This document shows positions 1 to 4,764 of a stretch of 6,340 nt of DNA, piece by piece. The DNA is from Desulfotomaculaceae bacterium. GTDB lineage: Bacteria > Bacillota > Desulfotomaculia > Desulfotomaculales > Pelotomaculaceae. The stretch spans positions 1 through 6,340 of the forward strand of contig JAQVLS010000095.1 in assembly GCA_028704035.1 (NCBI GenBank). The letters are read 5' to 3'. Within the stretch, counting starts at the first letter, position 1. Every line of letters starts with the position of its first letter. Made by a program: the position numbers and the translations under genes. The notes below the pieces were generated by a model. It made no database searches and was not told where the DNA came from. It worked only from the letters and a program-made list of their open reading frames with translations.

Positions 1-315
1 ATGAGCGGAATCAAGCAAACCGTCGGACTTTAACATCTTAATTTCCGCCACTGGATCCCATGGGCTCCTGCCGCGCAGCCGGTTTAATACCGCGGCGAAT
101 TCCCCCCAGGGCACTTCTTCCCCCTCATCGTGATCGGAAAAAATCAACCTGTCAGCTTTTAGTTTTGCAACCTCGCCGGCGGGATCCCACGGGCCGGAAA
201 GAGAACTTTTGCTCCTGCTGCGGTTTATTACTGCCGCAAACGTTCCCCACGTGATATTTACCGCTTGATCATGGTCCGAGATAATTAAGCCGTCGCTCTT
301 CAGTTTATTGATTTC
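1..315 (-). repeat. Protein-level tandem repeats in the amidase C-terminus (47, 43 and at least 15 residues)
   Basis: Three successive units begin at residues 189, 236 and 279 (plus-strand 175-315, 46-174 and 1-45, the last cut). Each starts with E-[IV]-x-x-LK-[SA]-D-x-L, then a D-H-D or similar acidic turn, then W-G-x-F-A-A-V-[IL]-N-R and P-W-D-P. The units are similar in protein but diverged in DNA. By position they are likely a cell-wall or surface binding module; this is inference. Confidence 0.75.
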
Positions 316-879
316 TCCTACCTGCCCTCCGCCGGAAACCGGTGTTAGTCCAAGCGCCTGGACCAAACCGGCTGTGATAGCGCCGGCCAGATGCTGCCGG
401 AAAACTGGATCGGCCAATTTGGCGGCGTCAACAGCCGTGTCTATAAACAGATTCTCCAGGAGAAGCGCCGGCATCCGGGTCAGACGCAGCACAGCGAAGT
501 TGGCGCTCTTTTCCCCCCTGTCCATAGAACCTGATGAACTGTAAAAACTGCTTACCCGTTTATGGATAATATTCCGCAGCGCCAGCGACCTGTCACCCGC
601 GTTAGGATGAACATAGCTCTCAAAACCAGTCCCACCGCCGGCATTGATGTGGAGCGAGAGAAAATAACCGGCGCCCAGCCTGTTGGCCAACTCGGCCCGC
701 TGGGCAGGCTCAAAGTCAATATCGGCATTCCTGGTCAGATAGACATCAACGGCGTAGGAGCGAAGCGCATCACGCGTCTGGCCGGCGATGTCCAAGGTCA
801 GATCTTTTTCCTGAAGCCCATATCCCACAGCGCCGGGATCCGAACCGCCGTGACCAGGATCGAGCATAATAATTGTCAA
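1..879 (-). CDS. N-acetylmuramoyl-L-alanine amidase (Amidase_3 type) with C-terminal repeats, 3' end cut by the window
   Basis: Zinc-dependent peptidoglycan hydrolase that cleaves the bond between N-acetylmuramic acid and L-alanine. The first 293 residues are visible and the frame is open at the window edge. The Amidase_3 domain spans about residues 3-178. It shows DPGHGG (zinc ligand H10), E24 in GLQEKDL, H77 in LSLHINA and the catalytic E142 in LLLENLF, so all expected active-site residues are present. The start is TTG at 879, eight bases after a GGGGG Shine-Dalgarno; an in-frame stop at 940-942 and the immediate start of the fold leave little room for an extension. There is no signal peptide. 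After a glycine-rich linker (about 180-188) come repeats beginning at residues 189, 236 and 279, of the form E-x-x-x-LKSDGLI-x-SDHD followed by WG-x-FAAVINR and PWDP. The family is certain; whether it acts as a phage-type endolysin, a spore-lysis enzyme or an ordinary autolysin is not shown. Confidence 0.93.
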   Translation of the reverse strand, partial: MTIIMLDPGHGGSDPGAVGYGLQEKDLTLDIAGQTRDALRSYAVDVYLTRNADIDFEPAQRAELANRLGAGYFLSLHINAGGGTGFESYVHPNAGDRSLALRNIIHKRVSSFYSSSGSMDRGEKSANFAVLRLTRMPALLLENLFIDTAVDAAKLADPVFRQHLAGAITAGLVQALGLTPVSGGGQVGEINKLKSDGLIISDHDQAVNITWGTFAAVINRSRSKSSLSGPWDPAGEVAKLKADRLIFSDHDEGEEVPWGEFAAVLNRLRGRSPWDPVAEIKMLKSDGLLDSAH

Positions 880-926
880 TATGTTAACCCCCTTAAACAC
901 AAAATAGGACGAAGATATCTCTGTAT

Positions 927-990
927 TGTAGTGTCGGATTTATCCGACCAATATGCAGTTTTATTTGGCGGGATGAATCCCGCCCTACAG
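927..990. repeat. Paired REP-like palindromes (BIME-like element)
   Basis: Two hairpins face each other. The first is GTCGGAT-TT-ATCCGAC (933-948), preceded by TGTAG (927-931). The second is GGCGGGAT-GA-ATCCCGCC (967-984), followed by CTACAG (985-990). TGTAG and CTACA are inverted copies, so the unit is symmetric at its ends. It lies in the 220-base gap between the small four-cysteine gene and the amidase gene. The same hairpin plus CTACAG pattern recurs at 2793-2816. No T-run follows on either strand, so it is not a standard intrinsic terminator. Confidence 0.7.
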
Positions 991-1099
991 CAAAATTATG
1001 CGGCTGGAGGCTTTTCAGGATAGTTGGCCATGATGCAAGTAGTTTAACATTGGTTAGCTTATGCGTCCGGCCCTTTAAAATTTACTTTAGTTACAATCA

Positions 1100-1417
1100 T
1101 TATTTTTTTTTTGGGTGAAACAGGCCGCAAGCCTGGCGGTGATGGCCCGGTCCGGCCAGAACCCGCTCCAGGCCGTCTTTGCCTGCTATCTTTAATATGT
1201 CTGTCACATCCAGTTTTTCCGGCACCCGCTTAACCAGGTTCGCGTATTGGGGAATAAGCGCGGCGCAGCCCGTTCTGATCCCGGTTTTCCCGGCAATTAA
1301 GATATAAAATTTACACTGCGGGCAGGTGCGGGCAACCCTGTCCCGCAGTTCCGGCAGCATCATGCGGTGACCCTCGTATAGGGAATTTTTTCGGTAGTAA
1401 TCATGGATGTTAGACAT
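1100..1417 (-). CDS. Small four-cysteine protein, translationally coupled to dinB; function unknown
   Basis: A 105-residue soluble protein that I do not recognise as a characterised family. The ATG at 1417 overlaps the dinB stop codon in ATGTCTAA (8-base overlap), and a very strong GGGGGAGG site (1423-1430) lies five bases upstream, inside dinB. A longer frame opens at 1516 but would only read dinB out of frame. Visible features are an N-terminal segment with EGHRMMLPELRD (residues 15-26), a CPQC pair (C32, C35), C51 in RTGC and C97 in QACGLF. Four cysteines in a CxxC...C...C pattern suggest zinc or an iron-sulfur cluster; this is inference. There are no membrane segments. The C-terminus PKKK is encoded by a run of ten A. 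Placement predicts SOS co-expression with the polymerase, so an accessory role in translesion synthesis is possible. YolD-like partners of UvrX polymerases are of similar size and also adjacent, but homology is not shown. Confidence 0.85.
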   Translation of the reverse strand: MSNIHDYYRKNSLYEGHRMMLPELRDRVARTCPQCKFYILIAGKTGIRTGCAALIPQYANLVKRVPEKLDVTDILKIAGKDGLERVLAGPGHHRQACGLFHPKKK

Positions 1418-2618
1418 GGCTGCCTCCCCCATTCCGTTCGCGGCACGCGCCATCCGGGGTAAACGACACCGCCCGCAAAATGATCTGTTCGCCAAAGCGG
1501 TCCTTGAGCCGGTCACAGGCAGTATGCAGGAGGCGGGCTTTCTCAGCTTCCCCGAACAGGTCTAGCTGTTCCGAGGTGTTTTTAACCAGCCCGGCCAGAG
1601 ACACCCCTACCATCCTGACCGGTTTCCACTCCGGCCAGTGCCTGCGCAGCAGCTCCGCGGCCACCCTGTAGATATCATTGGCAGAGGCGGTTGGGAAGGT
1701 TACGCTGTGTGAACGGGATATCCACAAAAACTCAACATCTTTTAAGGTAAGGTTAACTGTCCTGCCCACAAAACCGCCCAAACGCACCCGCCTGCACACA
1801 ATTTCACACAGCTCCAGGATGACCACCTCTATCTGGAGGTAACCCCGGTAGTCCCTGGGGAGGGTAATCTGACGCCCGATGGATTTGACCTTCTCCAGGG
1901 AGCGCGGGTCTACGGGGCTGTAGTCAATACCGTTGGCGGACAGGTACAGTACATGACCGGGCAGGCCAAACCTTTTCCGCAGCACCGACAGGGGATAGCG
2001 GGCAAGCTCTCCGATGGTGTGGATGTTTAAGTCGCGCAGCCTCTTCTCCAGGCGCGAACCTACCCCGAAAAGCTCCCGGACCGGGAGCGGCCACATTTTA
2101 TCCGGCACATCGGTAAGGTCCAGGACCGTCAGTCCGTCCGGCTTCTGCATGCCGGCCGCCATTTTAGCCAGGAGTTTATTGGGCCCTACCCCGACGCTGC
2201 ACATCACGCCAATCTCTTCTTTGATCCTTTTCTTCAGCTTCAGCGCAGTATCAAGAGATGAGCCGAAAAGATGGCCGCACCCGGAGAGGTCTATAAAGGC
2301 TTCATCGATGGAAAAAGGCTCTACCAGCGGGCTGAAATCTCTCATGATCCTGATAATCCGGGCAGAAAAATTAACATAATGGCCGTACTTGGGCTTCAGG
2401 AAAATGCCTTCGGGACAGAGGCTCCGGGCCTCCCACACAGCCATACCCGTTTTTACCCCGCAGGCTTTTGCTTCGTAGGAAGCAGCCAGCACTATACCGT
2501 GGCGTTTGGCCGGATCACCGCCGACGATAACGGGTTTCCCTTTAAGGCGAGGCTCCAAAGCCTGGTGTACACTGGCAAAAAAGGAATTCATATCTGCCAG
2601 CAGAATCGGACAGTGCAA
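1410..2618 (-). CDS. dinB: Y-family DNA polymerase (DNA polymerase IV, DinB-like)
   Basis: Error-prone translesion polymerase that extends primers past damaged bases. Counting from the TTG start, the palm carries D9 in LLADMNSFF and D105-E106 in SIDEAFIDLSG, the metal-binding acids; F14 is the expected steric gate. A helix-hairpin-helix thumb region follows (LFGVGSRLEKRLRDL, about 184-198), then the little-finger domain. QLDLF (351-355) near the C-terminus is a textbook sliding-clamp binding pentapeptide. The length of 402 residues is normal. The chosen start, TTG at 2618, has AGGTGG (2624-2629) five bases upstream; an alternative GTG at 2627 would add three residues but has no good ribosome site. 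DMNSFFASVHQ departs from the usual DMD-x-FFA-x-VE of E. coli DinB, so this may be a UvrX-like or paralogous branch. It is first in an operon with the small four-cysteine gene and is under LexA-type control. Confidence 0.95.
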   Translation of the reverse strand: MHCPILLADMNSFFASVHQALEPRLKGKPVIVGGDPAKRHGIVLAASYEAKACGVKTGMAVWEARSLCPEGIFLKPKYGHYVNFSARIIRIMRDFSPLVEPFSIDEAFIDLSGCGHLFGSSLDTALKLKKRIKEEIGVMCSVGVGPNKLLAKMAAGMQKPDGLTVLDLTDVPDKMWPLPVRELFGVGSRLEKRLRDLNIHTIGELARYPLSVLRKRFGLPGHVLYLSANGIDYSPVDPRSLEKVKSIGRQITLPRDYRGYLQIEVVILELCEIVCRRVRLGGFVGRTVNLTLKDVEFLWISRSHSVTFPTASANDIYRVAAELLRRHWPEWKPVRMVGVSLAGLVKNTSEQLDLFGEAEKARLLHTACDRLKDRFGEQIILRAVSFTPDGACRERNGGGSHV

Positions 2619-2632
2619 AAAAACCACCTACC

Positions 2633-2644
2633 AAACATATGTTC
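2633..2644. promoter_or_regulatory. LexA/DinR SOS box 2 (one mismatch)
   Basis: AAACATATGTTC differs from GAAC-N4-GTTC at one position and has the ATAT centre of the B. subtilis consensus. It starts right after the predicted dinB transcription start. Its centre is 28 bases from the centre of box 1, under three helical turns, so cooperative repression is possible. Confidence 0.7.
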
Positions 2645-2651
2645 CGATTAC

Positions 2652-2680
2652 ATTATAACCGAACAATTGTTCCCAGTAAA
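2652..2680 (-). promoter_or_regulatory. Sigma-A type promoter of the dinB operon
   Basis: On the minus strand, a -35 TTTACT (2675-2680) is followed by a 17-base spacer and a perfect -10 TATAAT (2652-2657). The predicted transcription start is near 2645, about 27 bases before the TTG start. The spacer is filled by a LexA box, the classical arrangement for repression. Confidence 0.85.
2660..2673. promoter_or_regulatory. LexA/DinR SOS box 1
   Basis: CGAACAATTGTTCC carries the perfect dyad GAAC-N4-GTTC and agrees at 13 of 14 positions with the Gram-positive consensus CGAACRNRYGTTYC. It lies between -35 and -10 of the dinB promoter, so bound LexA would block RNA polymerase. Confidence 0.88.
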
Positions 2681-2710
2681 GTGGTTTTGTCTGGTAACAT
2701 GAAATGGAGA

Positions 2711-2784
2711 CACACCTCCCCAAAGCGGAACGGGAACACACCTCTCCTTGCGGGTATTCCTTTGTGGCAGGAGGTATGTTCCCG
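2711..2784. repeat. Short direct and inverted repeats, CAYACCTC / GGGAACA motif
   Basis: An inverted repeat pairs CGGGAACACACCTC (2731-2744) with GAGGTATGTTCCCG (2771-2784), 13 of 14 matching, around a 26-base loop. ACACACCTC also occurs twice in direct orientation (2712-2720 and 2738 onward). The spaced pattern CACACCTCCCC-N10-GGGAAC (2711-2737) recurs at 5582-5608 with the same spacing. There is no adequate T-run, so a terminator is unlikely; it looks like a dispersed non-coding repeat or the decayed end of a mobile element. Confidence 0.55.
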
Positions 2785-2792
2785 ATTGGAAT

Positions 2793-2816
2793 GGCGGGCT
2801 AAAGCCCGCCCTACAG
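2793..2816. repeat. REP-like hairpin with CTACAG tail
   Basis: GGCGGGCT-AA-AGCCCGCC (2793-2810) is a perfect palindrome with a two-base loop, followed by CTACAG. It matches the second hairpin of the 927-990 element in outer stem and tail and differs only near the loop, as expected of compensatory change in a structured repeat. It lies 22 bases past the yedF stop, in the gap before the dinB promoter. Confidence 0.7.
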
Positions 2817-2837
2817 CACATTGATTCACAACTCAAA

Positions 2838-3452
2838 TTATCCTATGGTGATTACTTTATATGGTCCTGTGAGCATGGTATTGATCTCCAGCATGTTTGA
2901 AACAGTGCCCACCGTGTGCTTCTCGCTTAGTTTATAGTAATTAAGACAAGTTCCGCATACCAATATTTCGGTTCCCTTATCGGCCAGAAACATTAGCTGT
3001 TCCAAAACCGGAGAGCTTTCAACAGTCAGGTATACACCGGTGTTCAGGAATAACAGCGCCGCGGGCGGATCCTGCTGCGTAAGGGATACCATCAGGCTCT
3101 TCATTAAAACTTCGCCAAGGTCGGGAGAACCCTGTCCCAGGATGTTTGAGGTAACAAAATATAGGTTTCCGGCTGTTTTTCCCCGGTCTTCGGCCTTGTT
3201 TTCAGGTTCCGGGCTGATGTTTTTAATTTTATTGTCCGGTACGGTAATTTCCAGGTGGTAGCAGCCTTCTTTCTCTGTCACATCAACTGTGCAGCCGGCA
3301 TTTCTGGCAAAACGTGAAACATTTTCGCGGGCAACAGCATTATCCACAATAACAAGTATATTCTTTTCATTTCCTGCTTCAACTGCCTTTTTAGTTTCAA
3401 CAACAGGCAGTGGGCAGGCCAGTCCCCTGCAGTCAAGCAATTTAATGCTCAT
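2838..3452 (-). CDS. yedF: YedF-type sulfurtransferase-like protein (TusA-like domain plus DsrE-like domain)
   Basis: A 204-residue cytoplasmic protein. Residues 1-72 form a TusA/SirA-like domain with the signature DCRGLACPLPVVETKK; C13 of CPLP is the expected persulfide-carrying cysteine. A charged linker (about 75-93) leads to a DsrE/DsrF-like domain (about 96-204) with LYFVTSNILGQG near its start and CGTC (C166, C169) near its end. This arrangement is that of the YedF family often found with selenium-metabolism genes; its exact reaction is unknown, and sulfur or selenium transfer is the usual proposal. No selD, selA or selenoprotein gene is in the window, so the selenium link rests on family knowledge. 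The ATG at 3452 has GGGAG (3459-3463) six bases upstream. It follows hslO on the same strand but has its own likely promoter in the palindrome at 3489-3533. Confidence 0.92.
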   Translation of the reverse strand: MSIKLLDCRGLACPLPVVETKKAVEAGNEKNILVIVDNAVARENVSRFARNAGCTVDVTEKEGCYHLEITVPDNKIKNISPEPENKAEDRGKTAGNLYFVTSNILGQGSPDLGEVLMKSLMVSLTQQDPPAALLFLNTGVYLTVESSPVLEQLMFLADKGTEILVCGTCLNYYKLSEKHTVGTVSNMLEINTMLTGPYKVITIG

Positions 3453-3465
3453 AGATATCTCCCTT

Positions 3466-3563
3466 TCCTTGTTTATCTAATGCTGTTTTGTTCTATTGAT
3501 AATATAAATATCCTTCATATTATCAATAGAACATTTTTATTCAAACCCGTACATAAACAAGGA
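3466..3563. repeat. Outer inverted repeat around the yedF promoter palindrome
   Basis: TCCTTGTTTAT (3466-3476) and ATAAACAAGGA (3553-3563) are perfect 11-base inverted copies that bracket the inner palindrome almost symmetrically. The enclosed DNA is strongly AT-rich compared with its neighbours. It could be a small non-autonomous insertion or a nested regulatory dyad. Confidence 0.5.
3489..3533. promoter_or_regulatory. Perfect 17-bp-arm palindrome containing a two-way promoter, upstream of yedF
   Basis: The arms TGTTCTATTGATAATAT (3489-3505) and its exact reverse complement (3517-3533) flank an 11-base centre. Within them, on the minus strand, lie TTGATA (3521-3526), a 16-base spacer and TATTAT (3499-3504), each box one base from the sigma-A consensus; a start near 3492 would give yedF a leader of about 40 bases. 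By symmetry the plus strand has the same boxes (3496-3501 and 3518-3523), pointing antisense into hslO. The dyad could be an operator, or an RNA hairpin for hslO transcripts; on the plus strand it is followed by T5. The structure is certain, the function inferred. Confidence 0.7.
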
Positions 3564-3567
3564 TTGA

Positions 3568-4440
3568 TTATAATTGCCCGATCATCTTTTCTAATTCAGG
3601 CGCGTCAAAATTGTACAGTTCTCCGCAAAAATGACAGCGCACCTCTGCTTTCTCCTGTTCCTGATTTATCCTTTCTATTTCCTCCTTTCCCAGCGCCGCA
3701 AGGATATCCTTTACCTTTTCCCTGGAACAGCCGCATTTAAATTTAACCGGTGTTTTTTTCAGGAAGTGCACTTCCAGTCCCCCGACCGCCAGCGCCACAA
3801 TATCTTCCGGCACCAATCCACGGTTAACCAGGCTGCTCACAGGCTCCATCTCTTTCAGGCTTTTCTCTATGCGGAGCAGCACTTCTTCCGACGCATCCGG
3901 CAACAACTGAATCACAATACCGCCTGACGCTTTTACCTGACAGTCAGGCCCAACCAGAACCCCCAGCGCAACCGCTGAAGGAGTCTGTTCCGAGGTCAGC
4001 AGGTACCGGGCCACATCCTCGCCTATTTCTCCCGACTCCAGTTCAATACTACCCGTAAATGGTTCTTTTAACCCCATATCCTTTGTAACGTGCAGAAAGC
4101 CTTGGCCCACCGCATCGCCAACCGGCAGCTTGCCTTCCCCCAGGCAGGGCAGGTCAATATGAGGTTCCTGGATATACCCTTTTACCTCACCCGATGAATT
4201 GGCGCTTACTACAATAGCGCCTGCCGGGCCATCCCCGAATATCCGCAGGGTCAGCAAGTCGTCACCTTTCAGATTGGCGCCCAGCAGGAGTCCCGCGGTT
4301 AAAGCCCGGCCCAGCGCCGCACTGGCCACAGGCCAGGTATCATGCCTGCGCCTTGCTTCCTCAACCAGATCAGTAGTTGTGGCGGCAAAAATACGAAATT
4401 GTTTATTTGCACCGACACCCCTTACTAAATAATCGCTCAT
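3568..4440 (-). CDS. hslO: Hsp33 family redox-regulated molecular chaperone
   Basis: A cytoplasmic holdase that is inactive when reduced and zinc-bound, and is switched on by oxidation and unfolding of its C-terminal zinc centre, protecting proteins during oxidative stress. Its 290 residues are the full family length. The N-terminal domain (about 3-180) includes RALTAGLLLGANLKGDD, LRIFGDGPAGAIVVSA and GYIQEPHID, typical Hsp33 motifs. The C-terminal redox switch has all four cysteines: CGC (C236, C238) and CHFC (C269, C272). The ATG at 4440 has AAGGAG (4448-4453) seven bases upstream. It is the first minus-strand gene after the divergence point; yedF follows 115 bases downstream across an AT-rich palindrome, so the two are probably not one tight operon. 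Confidence 0.97.
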   Translation of the reverse strand: MSDYLVRGVGANKQFRIFAATTTDLVEEARRRHDTWPVASAALGRALTAGLLLGANLKGDDLLTLRIFGDGPAGAIVVSANSSGEVKGYIQEPHIDLPCLGEGKLPVGDAVGQGFLHVTKDMGLKEPFTGSIELESGEIGEDVARYLLTSEQTPSAVALGVLVGPDCQVKASGGIVIQLLPDASEEVLLRIEKSLKEMEPVSSLVNRGLVPEDIVALAVGGLEVHFLKKTPVKFKCGCSREKVKDILAALGKEEIERINQEQEKAEVRCHFCGELYNFDAPELEKMIGQL

Positions 4441-4471
4441 TTAAAAACTCCTTCATTAGTATCCCCCTACC

Positions 4472-4499
4472 ATTATAAACCAGGTGGGAGCCTGTTAAA
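4472..4499 (-). promoter_or_regulatory. Likely hslO promoter
   Basis: On the minus strand a perfect -10 TATAAT (4472-4477) lies just upstream of the hslO ribosome site. The best -35 is TTTAAC (4494-4499) at a 16-base spacing, a weak match. No CIRCE, CtsR or similar heat-shock operator was seen. Confidence 0.55.
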
Positions 4500-4556
4500 C
4501 AATGCGAATTAATAACCGGCCCGTGGTAGTGAGCCGGTTTATTTCCGTACCCGGTA

Positions 4557-4664
4557 CTAAGATATCAAGTTATTGTGTCTGGTAGCCGACCCAGTGGGTT
4601 TTTTCGCCTTGTCCAGATACTTGCGTATGCTGCGCCTCTCCCGTATAATTTCACTGAGATTCAA
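4557..4664 (-). pseudogene. Nitroreductase 5' remnant (35-codon truncated frame)
   Basis: Starting at TTG 4664, with a GAGGTGG-like ribosome site just upstream (4672-4678), the minus strand encodes MNLSEIIRERRSIRKYLDK, then unrelated residues and a TAG stop at 4557-4559. The sequence S-x-I-I-x-x-RRSIRKY is the hallmark N-terminus of FMN-dependent nitroreductase family proteins, where the arginines contact FMN phosphate. Family members are usually 160-220 residues, so about 90% of the gene is missing, and no continuation appears before hslO. Similarity is lost right after YLDK, near 4608, the likely deletion junction. It overlaps only the spurious 5' extension of the hydrolase frame on the other strand. 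Confidence 0.65.
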
Positions 4665-4764
4665 AATTCTGCCACCTCATTTCCGCTTTTTACAACATTA
4701 TTTTAACATTCTTTACTTGCAAAAACACATAACCTTAAATCTATTTTACTTGGGGGGAATTCAT

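Larger units (their letters stand above)
4441..4764. other. Divergent intergenic region between hslO and the hydrolase gene
   Basis: This 324-base gap holds the hslO ribosome site and promoter, a 7-bp hairpin AACCGGC/GCCGGTT (4514-4520 and 4533-4539, 12-base loop, no good T-run), the nitroreductase remnant, and an AT-rich stretch (about 4690-4750) leading to the hydrolase ribosome site. No convincing sigma-A promoter for the hydrolase was found; TTGCAA near 4720 has no good -10 partner. Confidence 0.7.

Noticed and set aside
927..990. CRISPR repeat pair
   Set aside because: The two palindromes differ in sequence and are not regularly spaced; no array or cas gene is present.
562..1023. 153-residue plus-strand open frame
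   Set aside because: Shadow of the amidase gene on the opposite strand; it runs through the 927-990 palindromes and has no recognisable domain.
1418..1516. Longer start for the four-cysteine protein at 1516
   Set aside because: The extra 33 residues merely read dinB in another frame; the ATG at 1417 with GGGGGAGG is far better.
2271..2702. 143-residue plus-strand open frame
   Set aside because: Antisense to the conserved palm domain of dinB and to its promoter; no family features.
2648..2836. 62-residue minus-strand open frame upstream of dinB
   Set aside because: It is made almost wholly of the REP-like hairpin, the inverted repeat and the dinB promoter region, with no ribosome site or protein-like composition.
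4514..4539. Hairpin AACCGGC/GCCGGTT as a terminator
   Set aside because: 12-base loop and only a weak TATTT after it; no gene ends nearby on the plus strand.
4596..4608. ACCCAGTGGGT followed by six T as a terminator
   Set aside because: The stem is only four pairs with a three-base loop, and the bases lie inside the nitroreductase remnant with no upstream plus-strand gene to terminate.
4573..4764. 64-residue N-terminal extension of the hydrolase
   Set aside because: No ribosome site, no homology to hydrolases, low-quality composition, and it lies opposite the nitroreductase remnant; the TTG at 4765 has a strong GGGGGG site.
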